DNA of 64,000 nt, from positions 59,500,555 to 59,564,554 of the forward strand of contig CM031620.1 in assembly GCA_018398815.1 (NCBI GenBank). Reading direction: 5' to 3'. A program made the translations under genes and the position numbers. Source of the DNA: Conus ventricosus (taxonomy: Eukaryota > Mollusca > Gastropoda > Neogastropoda > Conidae). The notes under the pieces are model-generated. The model saw only the letters and a program-made list of their open reading frames with translations, was not told the origin of the DNA and did not search any database. Positions 1 to 10,858 of the stretch are shown here, one piece after another (position 1 is the first letter of the stretch; each line of letters starts with the position of its first letter).

Positions 1-212
1 TTGTTGTCTGAACAGACCTGTGCTATGTGGAAGAAATCACAGAAAATAAGGAAACACAGTACAAATAATGATCCAAAATATGGCAGTAGCGTTGCACATT
101 GAGGGAAGTTGTCTAAGGGCAATATGCGTTTAATCATAAACATGGTCCAAACTGGAAAGAAAAAAGATCTTACTGAAGGATCTGGACCATGCCTCCATTT
201 TCAAGCTATCTC
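1..212. other. Unassigned flank
   Basis: Nothing recognisable is seen before the minisatellite. The short open frame beginning near position 109 simply runs into the repeat array and has no family resemblance that I can see. Confidence 0.4.
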
Positions 213-1025
213 TAAAGTCGGCTGTGCCATGAGTTATAAGTCATGGGAAATGAGTGAGATGTGTGTTGTGTGTGTTCAGGCTTGGAGTGACAGAGACAAC
301 CCCGTAAATTTGGCTGTGCCATGAGTTATAAGTCATGCGAAAAAAGATGTGTGTTCAGACTTGGAGTGACAGAGACAAGTCTGTAAAGTCAGCTGTGCCA
401 TGAGTTATATAAGTCATGTGAAATGAGTGAGATGTGTGTTTTGTGTGTTCAGACTTGGAGTGACAGAGACAAGTCTGTAAAGTCGGCTGTGCCATGAGTT
501 ATAAGTGACCATGCGAAATGAGTGAGATGTGTGTTTTGTGTGTTCAGACTTGGAGTGACAGAGACAAGTCTGTAAAGTCGGCTGTGCCATGAGTTATAAG
601 TCATGTGAAATGAGTGAGATGTGTGTTTTGTGTGTTCAGACTTGGAGTGACAGAGACAAGTCTGTAAATTCGGCTGTGCCATGAGTTATAAGTCATGGGA
701 AATGAATGAGATGTGTGTTGTGTGTGTTCAGGCTTGGAGTGACAGAGACAACCCAGTAAATTTGGCTGTGCCATGAGTTATAAGTCATGCGAAATGAGTG
801 AGATGTGTGTTCAGACTTGGAGTGACAGAGACAAGTCTGTAAATTCGGCTGTGCCATGAGTTATAAGTCATGCGAAATGAGTGAGATGTGTGTTTTGTGT
901 GTTCAGACTTGGAGTGACCGAGACAAGTCTGTAAATTATTCGGCTGTGCCATGAGTTATAAGTCATGCGAAATGAGTGAGATGTGTGTGTTGTGTGTTCA
1001 GACTTTGAGTGACCGAGACAAGCCT
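213..1025. repeat. Minisatellite, about 93-bp unit, about 9 copies
   Basis: The phrase GGCTGTGCCATGAGTTATAA recurs at about 219, 311, 389, 484, 578, 671, 765, 848 and 946, giving a period of roughly 80-95 bp. Each unit continues with GTGAGATGTGTGTT and then CTTGGAGTGACAGAGACAA. Units differ by point changes and by short deletions, for example a missing TTTTGTGTGT piece near 340 and 805. Short open frames on both strands across it are repeat artefacts. No link to a mobile element is visible. Confidence 0.95.
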
Positions 1026-3766
1026 GTGTCAGCCATGAACACTGGACGCCGTGTGGCCGTCAGACCAAGCTGCTTGCCGTTGTGCTTCAGCGCAGCTTCA
1101 ACAGATCCACCATGGGTCTCCGATTAACACAGGTACTGGGAGAGTTGGGTGTCCTAGTGAACTGACACAGCTCTGATGGTGGATTTACTGGCCTGAACAC
1201 CTATAAGCTTTGCAGCGCTCACTATGGCATTGAGCTCACTAGATTCCAATCGGTGTATGTCTTTGTCCACTATGTAACTTACAAAACAGTGAGGCAGATC
1301 GTCAAATTGTAAGGTGTGTTTGGGGGATCAGGTTGTGTTGTGATTTCTATCTACAGGCAAGAAGTGTCTAATGTACAGAGAGAAAAAATGTTTGATGCTT
1401 CAAAGCCCCATTGCAGTATTACTTTTTCAGTTTTTTTGTTTTTTTTTACTGAATTTCTAAGTTTGAAAAACTGAAACAATGAAGAAAGGAAATCAAAACA
1501 GAAAGGAAAACCTTGTGTTGGTTTGTTCTGGTCGGTGTATGTTCTGACTGGAATGCAGTGTGTTCTGTGCACATGCTTCACTTTCACATAAAAGATATTC
1601 TTCTATGGGGGCTTTGCCAATACAATGGATTACCAGTATATCAGAGCTCCCCACCCCTCCTCTCCACTTAACTCACTCCCCTCTCCCCATACCCCCCTCC
1701 TGCCTTACCCCCTTCCTCCACCCTATTTACCCCCCCCCCCCACCCCACCTAGGGCCCGCTCCCACCATTCATTCCTCTTTTTCTCCCCTTCCTGACCAGA
1801 CTGCTACTTTTTAGCTCCCATGGTGTTCACCCTGTGTCTCTTTATGTATGCAGTGACTACACAAGGCTCTCATCCCACCCCGTGACAGCCAGTCCTGTGA
1901 GTTGATGTCCTGTTAGTAGTCCTGCTCATTTCAGAGTTCTCCATGGCATGTTGACCCCAGGGAACAGGTCTTGATCTGTTTCCTTGCATTGTTTAACAGT
2001 TGATCTCCTCAGACTGCCAGATATCTACCCTAGTTTTCACTGATCTCAGCTTATTTGGAGGTGGAGTTAAAGAACAAAAATCACCCAAAATGTTAATCTT
2101 AGTCATGCAGTATATTCCTAGAATGATCTGTAGCAAGTAAACATGTTAAGAAGCATAACATTTCTGATCTTTAAAACAAGATAAAACAAAATGCTTACAA
2201 TTAAAAGATGCTGCCAGTAATGACATGCAGAATCTGATCCAAAATGAAACATCCCCAAAACATATGAATCAATGCAGCTAAGGTAACTAATCGGTTAAAT
2301 GTACAAGTGAAACGAAAGTATGAATTAGAGAAAAGTGTGGTAATACCACCAGTAGAAGTGTACATATCTGCAATTTGTTAATTTACTTTTCTATCATTTG
2401 GTTTCTTTATTGAATGGAACTGGACTTGATTAATTTGGGAATTTTCTTATATATATTTTGTTCACTGTATTTCAAGCAACTCTAAAAGTTTTGGTTTATC
2501 ACCCTGTTGTGGCTATTGCTGTCGGCGAGACCATAAGTAGCATGACATGACTGATTGAGTGGATTATTTGCTTGTCCAGGGCTTTTTTCTTTGTGTTATT
2601 CATTCCAGTGGTCTTGTTTAAATAGAAAAAAAAAAAGAAGAAATATCAGCTTGTCAGAGCATTGGTTTCTGTTAACAATTTTTTTTTTCTTTTCTTTTCT
2701 TTTTTTTACATTTTTACCATTTTGTTCTTGGCTATGAAACATAGTTTCTTACAACTGTTTTCTGTTTGTAAACAAAACAAATAAGCAAATAAAACCAAAA
2801 CAGAACAAATAATACTTCCTAAAGGTTGTTTACTTTTCATAAACAAAACAAGTATGTAAACAAAGCAAACAAACAAATGAACAAAAATGTACTGATGCAA
2901 AAATATTTGACAGATTCGTATCCATTGGTGCAGCTGCTAGAAATCAAACGGAGTGATATGATTTTAGACTGTTTTTTTTTTGTTGTTTTTTTAATTGCAA
3001 GTGACAGTATTTTATTCCCTCGGGTATATTTTGTTAATGTATTTGTTTGTTACCATGTGTACATGTGTAGAAGTTTCAGCTGATCACCAATGTTGCTCAT
3101 GTTCCTCTCACACCTGAGCCTTCCTATGACAAACTGTCCATAACGAAATCGGGTTTCTCGACTCTCATGCAGAAAACTCTTACCACAGGAACTGGCAACA
3201 CACCTATCGTTTCAGATGCCAGTTTACTGTAGTCTTATCTTTGTTCACTCCAAGACAAAATTACTCCCATTGTATGTCATTGTTTGCAGTTAGAAGCTGA
3301 CTGCTCGAAATCACTGTTGTTTCCATTTGTCTTTGATTTTAAAAGAGTAGGTTATTGCCCCTGCTGGTCTGCTGGCTTATTGATAGTTAACTATTTTTGG
3401 ACCCCAGTCATACTCCCACCTCTGGTAATCGGTGTTGTGAAAACCTGTACTCCCACCTCTGGTAATCAGTGTTGTGAAAACCTGTGTGTTTATTAGGCAC
3501 ACTTTACCAGCAGTGGTTGTATTATGTTTGGGGTTCAAGGTTCTAAGCATAGTTCGTTAGTTGTGAATGACAGCTTGGTGTAGATTATCACTGATAGCAG
3601 CGATGATTTGAAGGTTTTTTTCGCCATGCACTTGACGTAACATGGACTTACGCTTAAGAGTTAAAAAAAATAGATTGCAACATGATATGGAAACCAGAAA
3701 CAGTGTAAAATCTGGGTGGAAGATTACACAGGAGATTTACACCACTGACCTAGGATGCATGGTTTA

Positions 3767-3768
<2 letters not shown>
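1026..3768. other. Unassigned non-coding stretch
   Basis: No gene or known element could be supported. It holds homopolymer runs (poly-T near 1,436, poly-C near 1,728-1,744) and AT-rich low-complexity sequence at 2,620-2,990. A short tandem duplication of about 37 bp, beginning ACTCCCACCTCTGGTAATC, lies at 3,411-3,485. The segment 1,035-1,300 is less AT-rich and could be an old repeat, but I do not recognise it. Confidence 0.4.

Positions 3769-3813
<45 letters not shown>
3769..3813. repeat. (CA)n microsatellite
   Basis: About 22 CA dinucleotides in an almost perfect run, ending in ATACACACA. Confidence 0.97.
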
Positions 3814-3819
<6 letters not shown>

Positions 3820-3854
3820 AAATAAGTCGTCTACATAAAAGAGCTATAAAGAAA

Positions 3855-4241
3855 ATGCATCTGAAATCTACTGCTTTGAGAGGGAGTGATTACAAAACAC
3901 TACATATTCTGCCGTTTAAAGATAGACTCTTCTTCAACAAATGTTTATGTATGTACAATGTAGTGAATAGAATAGCTCTGAAGAAAATCATCCAAAACTT
4001 TGTAATCAGTGAAATAGACACTTACACAAGCTTTCCTTCCCCAGACCCCACAACAATCTCTACAAATCAAATTTTACATGTTCTGGAGGACCGATATAGA
4101 ACGATTTGCCATCTTCCTTAAAATCATTTCCTTTGAAAGTAAAAATTTTAAAGAGCTCTCAAACTTTTCGGAATTTGATGGAAAAATGAACGAACGATTA
4201 ATGCTTATTCTATTGCCGAATCTCTCTCTCTCTCTCTCTCC

Positions 4242-4288
<47 letters not shown>

Positions 4289-4524
4289 TTCTCTCTCTGT
4301 GTTTGTCTCTCTTGTATATAATGTTGTACAGTCGTTTTGATAGCATTATGATCCTTTGAATGTGTTAATTACTTTAATATTTTTTTTTCTTCATAGTGTG
4401 TTATATGACTTTGTTGGTTTGTTCAATGACTATTTTTGTGAGGGCAGGATGAAAAAAAAGCTGTAAAGCTTATTCTTTAACCTTCAGTAAAGATAATTTT
4501 GGCTTGACTTGACTTGACTTGACC
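3855..4524 (+). mobile_element. LINE 3' fragment with TTGAC tail
   Basis: An open frame at 3,855-4,121 contains LPFKDRLFFNKCLCMYNVVN. This resembles the C-terminal tail of animal LINE reverse transcriptases, after the thumb, where a segment of the type LPLKDRxxFNKxxxMYKxxN is common. Downstream lie a (CT)n tract (4,219-4,296), an A-rich 3' region, and finally four TTGAC pentamers at 4,503-4,524. Short tandem repeats at the very 3' end are typical of CR1/L2-like and related LINEs. The catalytic domains are absent, so this is a 5'-truncated dead copy. The superfamily is inferred from short similarity only. Confidence 0.5.
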
Positions 4525-5257
4525 CCCTTCCCTAGGAAAGTTACAGGAGTAGATGTGGGCATGGAATATGGATCATTGACAAGACTCCACTTACAGCAAG
4601 TCATGTCCCACAGGGCACACACACAGGCCAACTCATGGGTAAGGGATTGAAAGGGAGGGATGTGAAAGAAACAGTAAAGTGGCAGACAGAGCTATGTTTA
4701 TCTCCAGCAAGCCACACACTGCCTTTCTTAACAGCAGACAGAGGCGGAATAGGACAGCACATGAGAGGGGATGCTTCTTTGCTGTGAACTTGCCAACCTG
4801 TCTGTGAGCTGGTACATGCAACAGGATCTGTTGTTTATTTCCCAAACGAGGGAAACACGTTTACTGTAAAAATCCGGCATACGTTAGTCTAGCAGAAACT
4901 CTGACATGCACACAGACCTGTTGAGCCAGCCTTGAATCACATTACAGAAGTACCTTTTTTTCAACAAGGTTTAGAGTCCAGTTTCTTGTGTAACTCTTTG
5001 ACACAGTATGATGCTGTGCCTAGGGCTGTTATTCAACCCCAGTCCAGTGGCACTGCACCTGTTCAGAGATCCACATTCTCCAGCTTTTCTCAAATAGTTG
5101 GTATCTCATTTTCATTTCTGTTCAGAGTCCACGTCTTTCTGTTCTCCTTTGGAATCTCATGCTTCAGTCCCAAATTAATTAAAGTCCCAACAGAGATGTC
5201 AGTCACCACTGGCTGCCTTAAAATGAAGACAAGAACAGTACCCACCGAAGAAAAGCA
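4525..5257. other. Unassigned stretch
   Basis: No gene, repeat array or recognisable transposon is seen. Open frames on both strands are short and mutually overlapping, with no family signature. Confidence 0.35.
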
Positions 5258-5420
5258 TCATATAAAGCACATTCGTCTGTCTCTACTCTGTGTTTTGCTA
5301 CATAACGCACATTCGCCCTGTCTCTACTCTGTGTTTTGCTACATAACGCACATTCGTCTGTCTCTACCTGTGTTTTTGCTACATAACGCACATTCGTCTG
5401 TCTCTACTTGTGTTTTGGCT
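5258..5420. repeat. Short minisatellite, about 43-bp unit, about 4 copies
   Basis: CATTCGTCTGTCTCTAC is repeated near 5,271, 5,310 (as CATTCGCCCTG), 5,350 and 5,393. The units are joined by GTGTTTTGCTACATAACGCA. The overlapping plus-strand open frame (4,932-5,468) shows the same periodicity and is probably not a real protein. Confidence 0.85.
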
Positions 5421-6539
5421 GTCTTATTTTTTGGGGGTTTGTTGCCGTTGGGTCGCCGTATTTGGTGATGGATACAGCAACGTGTTTGTCACTTGTCTGT
5501 CTTTACTGTGTGTTGTGCTAACTCATGTTTTGTGTGAGTTTGTTGCAGTGGTGTTGCCATATTTGCTGATGGCTACAGCGATGTGTTTGTCAACAGGACT
5601 CCCGCAGCCAGCCTCCTGAGAGGTGCTGGGTGACTACTCGTGCATGGCCGTCGCCTGCCTCGATTGGGGCTCTCCTTCTTCAGCACCCAGCAACTCCGTG
5701 ATGACCCCAACAGCCGGTGCCTGCTCTATAAAAAGTAGTTCTTGTTATTTGCCTCTTGTCGGTCTTCATACGCAGGTGCTGGGATGAACTCAACGGGATG
5801 AAGAGAGGGGGGAAGGAAAGGGAGGGGGTGGGGGATAAGAGGAGTGATGATGGTCTGTGATAAACATTCCTGGTGCCTTTCTCTGCCATCACACTGAATC
5901 CCGGTGGTTAGGTTAGACAAAGAGTGAGAAATGGAGGGAGAGTGTTGTGTGTGGGTAGATGTTTTGTTGTTACAAGATTGCACTCAACATGTTCAAAGGG
6001 GGGTATATTGTGAACTGAAATGTGAAACCTTGTTCAGAAAAACAAGAAAGATATCAACACATCACAAACAAATCAAGAAGACTGAAAACACAATGCTGAG
6101 TTTCCTGCAAGTACATTCGCTTATGAATAAGTTTGATCAAAGGTAGATTTAAAATACAAAATCAGCCAATCAAAGAAAAGAAAAAAAAATGAAAAAGCTG
6201 ATTTGGAATGGGTTTTGGACAGACACGGTGCCGTTAAAGCACCCTGTCTGTGCAACTTCTATTGTATTATTTATTATAAGGACAGATCACTGATCTGTCG
6301 AGTAGGATCTCACATATTTTTAACTTTGCCAGTTGGTGCTAGTACACTTTATAAGACATAAAAGTTTTGTTTTTTGATTGAAAACATGGCCTAAAACTTA
6401 TATAATCCGTGCCTCCCCCACAACCCTCTGCCTACCCCCAAGAGAAAGTGGTGGTCTTTGTTTAGGGGAACAAAGGGTGTGGAGAGGAGACAGATGGGGT
6501 TGAAAATGAACAGCGTAGTAGAGAAGTAAACTCCAGGCA
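5421..6539. other. Unassigned stretch
   Basis: No gene or element could be supported. It contains purine-rich patches around 5,795-5,850 and an A-rich segment near 6,170-6,200. Confidence 0.35.
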
Positions 6540-7350
6540 TGAAATTCGTCCGCCTAAGGCGGATTTTCCGCCCATTTTTTTCATCTGCGCCGCCCCCCAA
6601 AAAAAATGTGCCACCCAAAAAAAAAAAAGAAAAGAAAAGAAAAATCCTGAAATAAACTTTCGTTCGATGCTATTCCCATTTGGACAATTTGTTATTCTCA
6701 AAAGAGTCAACCGGTCACTTCCGCCGTCAATCAACATCTGGTCTTTTCGCGCCTGTCGAACGTCGGACATCGTTAAATTGCCGAAGTTTGTCAAGCGCGT
6801 CGCGATTTCACGCCAAAAAAAAAAGGGATGAGAAACGATTGGAGGTGGGACTGGCTAGACCAGGAAGTGGACGATGTTCGAGTTGGCGATGTGTTTCGCA
6901 AATTAGACGAAAAAGGCGCTGCATTTGTGTTCCATGTGGAAAGATTGACCGACTGAATCAATGTTGTGATGAAGGCTGCCTCATTGTTTTCTTCTTCTTC
7001 TTCCTAAAATACTGGTTCACTCAAAAACGAGTAGGTCACCAGCGCGCATGTTAAAAAGTAAAAATAAAATAACACAAAATAATGCGAGTGAATGAGTCAG
7101 TATGCACATATAAAAGTATATTATTATATGATCTTTTGAAGTATTATTTTCATTACTGAAAACATGAAAATGTGGCTTATTTGCCCTTCTTAACAGCGCT
7201 GAAATAGGGGTTTATTTGAAGTTTTAGGCCTTTTATTTCATAGAAAAGCTTCAGCTTCAGGGGCTCTGCCCCCTGACCCCTGCCGGGGCGTTACCCCTGG
7301 GCCCCACTGGGGGCCTACGGTGGCCCCCAGACCCCCGCCGATTTTTCAGC
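6540..7350 (+). mobile_element. Degenerate transposon remnant with zinc-finger-like N-terminus
   Basis: At about 6,835-6,985 one frame reads WDWLDQEVDDVRVGDVFRKL, followed after a one-base slip by FCVPCGKID. A tryptophan-rich start, a GxxxRKLD segment and a CxxC pair recall the N-terminal zinc-binding region of some molluscan cut-and-paste transposases. The reading breaks where a 51-bp retroposon tail is inserted (6,990-7,040). Further right, 7,255-7,345 is a very GC-rich series of small inverted repeats (GGGGCTCTGCCCC, GGGGCCxxxxTGGGGGCC type), of a kind seen in repetitive elements. The transposase core is missing. Family and boundaries are uncertain. Confidence 0.3.
6990..7040 (-). mobile_element. 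Retroposon 3'-tail insertion, GAA-ended (copy 1)
   Basis: Read on the minus strand this begins GGTGACCTACTCGTTTTTGA and ends in a (GAA)n run. The same sequence, from the same first nucleotide, occurs at 35,034-35,078 on the plus strand, where target duplications are visible. No clear target duplication is seen here. Confidence 0.75.
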
Positions 7351-9058
7351 CTTTTTTACTGCTGGTCACTTTCATGCCTGAAACTCCCTTTGTTTTCTTT
7401 GATGTGAAGTCCTGTTATGGACCGCTGCCTTTGGTTGGATCTAAGAACATAACCAAGCTCGTTGTTTTGGTTGAAGCATGCTACTCTGTTCCAAAAGTAC
7501 TGCCAAATATCACAAAGAAGATTACCAATGAAGAAGAACCTGCAAAGCAAAATCTGTGTTTTTCTTTTTTCTTTGAAAATCCATTGTGCATTGTGTGATG
7601 TTAGGTTTGCTGTAAAAGCTTCGGATTAATTATTAGCCATAATTAGATGATCTGTTAATCAGTGTACTCATTTTACAGCACGTGGTAGGTTATGAAAATC
7701 TTTCCATTGATTTAGAAGTGTGTAATCAGAACATTTTTCATTGTTTGTGATCAACCCTGTTTAACTGTTTGGCATTCACTGCAATATAAGTTTCATTTTG
7801 TGTGTTTCCATTTTGTCTGCTGTTGTAAATGTTCTTGTCTTGCAGCTTTAGTTTTTGTTTATCAGTACTGTTCTTCGTCTTTATGAGCTGTTGTTGTTGT
7901 TGTGTTGTTTTCTCTCTGTTTGATTGCTGTCTATTGTCAAAAGTTTAAGGTTGTCTGAGTTTTGCTTTATTGTCAAAGGGTCAAGATAAGTCATTGAAAG
8001 AGGACAGAGGAGTGAACAAGTAAGTTCATAGAGTCGTCTGTTCACTGGTGCTGGTAGTACACAAAGCCTTTTATTATGACTGCACTCTTTCAGTCAAGCC
8101 AGTGCTAGCTTGGTTTGGAATTATTTTGATTTTTTTCGTCCAAGTCAGTGACTGCAGTGCAGACTTTGCTGGTGTGAAATGATGTGAGAACACTTTGAGT
8201 TGGGCTAGTCAGAAAACGGTTGATAACACCAAGGCTTTGTTTGCTGCTTCCTTGGAAGGAACTTTTTTTTTCCCTGGCTTTATACCTTGTTTTCATTTCT
8301 GTTTTACATCTTTTCTTCTTTTTCTTTTTTTTAAATTTAATGTTAGAAATTATTATATGAAATTTGCTGCCATAGTGGTCCTTTTCTAGGTTAGGCAGTG
8401 TTGAACTAAAGAAGGTCTGTATTCAGACATGCAGAGACTGGCATTGAGACTGTGCCATAATTTTTGGCCCACAAATTGGCACAGGGATGTCATGTAATAT
8501 ACAGACCTGCCCAGTGCATGATTAAACTGGCTTAGGCACCAAGCTGTATATTGCCAGCCTGTAGGTACACACAGCCTGCAAAGCAAGTCAAGTCTACACG
8601 TACACACCTCCAATGTGTGTGCCAGTCCATCATACACACCACACCATGTCTCCATCAGTACTCGGGTATAGTAACATTGAAATGTATACAGGTACACAAA
8701 GTTCTGCAAACTGCTGTTCTGAATGCAGTGAAAACAATGTGTCTTATGTACCGACGTGCTGTATGAATGTTTTCCTTGAAGAATAAACGAGTGCACCATT
8801 AATTCCAAGGCATCTTTAGGTCTAAATATATCTGTACACATCCTGTGGTTCAGGTGAAAGCTTAATGTTTTGCTGTACGTACAAATAAAGAATCCAGGCT
8901 AGTTGACGGACGAGACAAAATCATTTTGTGATATTATTATTGACTTCAGTTCAGTCAGCGTCAACTGTATACATGGTATTTTTTAATTCCCTTGCAAAGT
9001 AAATTGTCTGCAGTTCAGTTGAATGCTGTTGTTCACCTTCTTGTGCCATCTTGTGTGT

Positions 9059-9060
<2 letters not shown>
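7351..9060. other. Unassigned AT-rich stretch
   Basis: No gene, array or transposon is recognised. Open frames at 7,320-7,598 and 8,386-8,841 (minus) are modest in length and show no domain signature. Confidence 0.35.
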
Positions 9061-9110
<50 letters not shown>

Positions 9111-9116
9111 TTCTTA
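9061..9116. repeat. (TC)n microsatellite
   Basis: A CT-repeat tract with one CCTC interruption. It creates open reading frames of Ser-Leu or Arg-Glu repeats in both directions, which should be ignored. Confidence 0.97.
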
Positions 9117-9962
9117 CACACAAACATACACACCTGTAGATGCATACATGCCCACACACAGAAATGCATACACACTCACAAATATCTAAATACACTAGTA
9201 CTGCCTAGTAACACATTGGGTTTGAAGTTGATGGTGATGTGCACTGCCAAATAGAAGCATTCAGTGCATGTATGCACACCCTTGTTTAGAACTTACTTTC
9301 TATGGCCGTGCAGTATGCGTTTTTGCAGTTTGTCCTCTTGCCTGTGGAGGAAAATCCTTACTGTTATACTTATTAACATTTTGTCTTGCTCGATGTTTCA
9401 GCATGCCTTGATCTTTTTTCTTTAGAGTCAACAGTTTTCTGTCTCATTTATTGCTTCTGTTCTCTGGCTGCAATCTATTGTCCCAAGTCATTTAAAATGG
9501 AAAATAAAAGACGTTTTGGAGTATCGGCAGAAAAATCTGTTTTACATGGGTTTGGTCAGTATGTGTGTGTGTGTATTATAATTTAACTTGTATGAGTGTT
9601 ACTCTAGGTATAAATTAGTGTGACTGTAGGTGTAAAATTATCTGTTGAACCCTGTCACTGAAACCAAACAACAGATAACCACATAAACATATGTAAGCGT
9701 AAAAAAACACTTTTACATGTTTATTCACATGCATGTAAGCTGCTCTCACATGCACAGATAGGCATTCTTGTAGTGCACACAAGCTGGCCCAAGCTTGCAC
9801 ATGGGCAAGATAAATTTGAAAACAGTATCAATATTTGTCTCACTTTATTCCTGCTGCCGGGGTTAAGATCTGTCTTTCCCAATATACACATTCTTATACC
9901 ATTTATTGTTTGTTTTATTCAAGTGAAAATAAGTAATGATAATTGGCTTCTGTTGGTTGTTT
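9117..9962. other. Unassigned stretch
   Basis: Nothing recognisable. It is AT-rich with short CA and TG runs. Confidence 0.35.
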
Positions 9963-10004
9963 TCTAAAAAAGAAATAAAAGTCTTCACCTAAAATGTTGC
10001 ATGC

Positions 10005-10665
10005 ACTGTGTCATGGGTCTAAAGGGACCCATGCTTTTGTGAAGGACACAGCCTTGCTGTATGTCATGGGCCTCCAGGTTCAATATTTTTTTTGTGAAGG
10101 ACACAGCCTTGCTGTTTGTCATGGGCCTCCAGGTTCAATATTTTTTTTGTGAAGGACACAGCCTTGCTGTATGTCATGGGCCTCCAGGTTCAATATTTTT
10201 TTTGTGAAGGACACAGCCTTGCTATATGTTATGGGGCCTTAAGTTCCAATACTTTGTGTGAAGGACACAGCCTTGCTGTATGTCATGGGCCTTAAGTTCC
10301 AATACTTTGTGTGAAGGACACAGCCTTGCTTATGTCATGACCCTTAAGTTCCAATACTTTGTGTGAAGGACACAGCCTTGCTTATGTCATGACCCTTAAG
10401 TTCCAATACTTTGTGTGAAGGACACAGCCTTGCTTATGACAGCCCTGATGTGGCCCTTTGCGGTCGGCTGGGCTATAAGCAACATTATCTTATCTTACCA
10501 GCCTTGCTTATGTCATGGGCCTTTAGTTCCAATACTTTGTGTGAAGCACACAGCCTTGCTGTATGTCATTACCCTTAAGTTCCAATACTTTGTGTGAAGG
10601 ACACAGCCTTGCTGTATGTCGTGGGCCTTAAGTTCCAATACTTTGTGTGAAGGACACAGCCTTGC
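10005..10665. repeat. 55-bp minisatellite array inside the old TTAA element
   Basis: About 11 units of the form GTGAAGGACACAGCCTTGCT followed by TATGTCATGGGCC and a variable T-rich or TTCCAATACTTT spacer. The first unit keeps a GGGTC-AAA-GGACCC-type inverted repeat, as in the younger arrays. It is interrupted by a 60-bp retroposon tail at 10,439-10,498. Confidence 0.95.
10439..10498 (+). mobile_element. Retroposon 3'-tail insertion, TTATC-ended (copy 1), with 14-bp target duplication
   Basis: This reads ACAGCCCTGATGTGGCCCTT, then CGGTCGGCTGGGCTATAAGC, then AACATTATC with TTATC repeats. It is flanked on both sides by CAGCCTTGCTTATG (10,425-10,438 and 10,499-10,512). Because the target is itself a tandem array, part of that match could come from the array, but neighbouring units are not interrupted in this way. 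Related copies lie at 12,917-12,982 (minus), 42,408-42,454 and 55,985-56,035. Confidence 0.85.
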
Positions 10666-10858
10666 ATTTTGTTGTTGTTGTTTTTTGTTTGTTTGTTTAC
10701 TCTATTGTTGATAAAAATCATTTTTGGTACAGATGTGGGGCCATGATTCACTGACAAAGTCATACAAATTTGTGGCGATTGTTTAAAAACTGACTGGGTT
10801 ATGAAAATCATGACTATGGGTCATCTGATACCTTTGAGGCATGGTGGAGGTACACTAA

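Larger units (their letters stand above)
9963..10858 (-). mobile_element. Old CpG-decayed copy of the TTAA hairpin-array transposon
   Basis: This stretch matches, in reverse, both ends of the younger element at 26,877-29,482. Its left edge (CCTAAAATGTTGC, 9,988 on) corresponds to the right terminus there. The central array corresponds unit for unit (55 bp) to that element's right array. The right part (10,680-10,850: TTTGTTTACTCT, then TTTTTGGTACA, then TGACAAAGTCATA) corresponds to its left subterminal region. Differences concentrate at CpG: GACGTACGGC in the young copy is GACATACAGC here. It therefore looks like an older, short (about 0.9 kb) internally deleted copy. The extreme termini are too decayed to show a clear TTAA. 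Confidence 0.75.

Noticed and set aside
213..1025. CRISPR or gene-family array
   Set aside because: Tandem 93-bp units without spacers; a minisatellite.
1035..1300. Possible host exon next to the minisatellite
   Set aside because: Less AT-rich sequence, but no frame gives a recognisable protein and no splice sites frame it convincingly.
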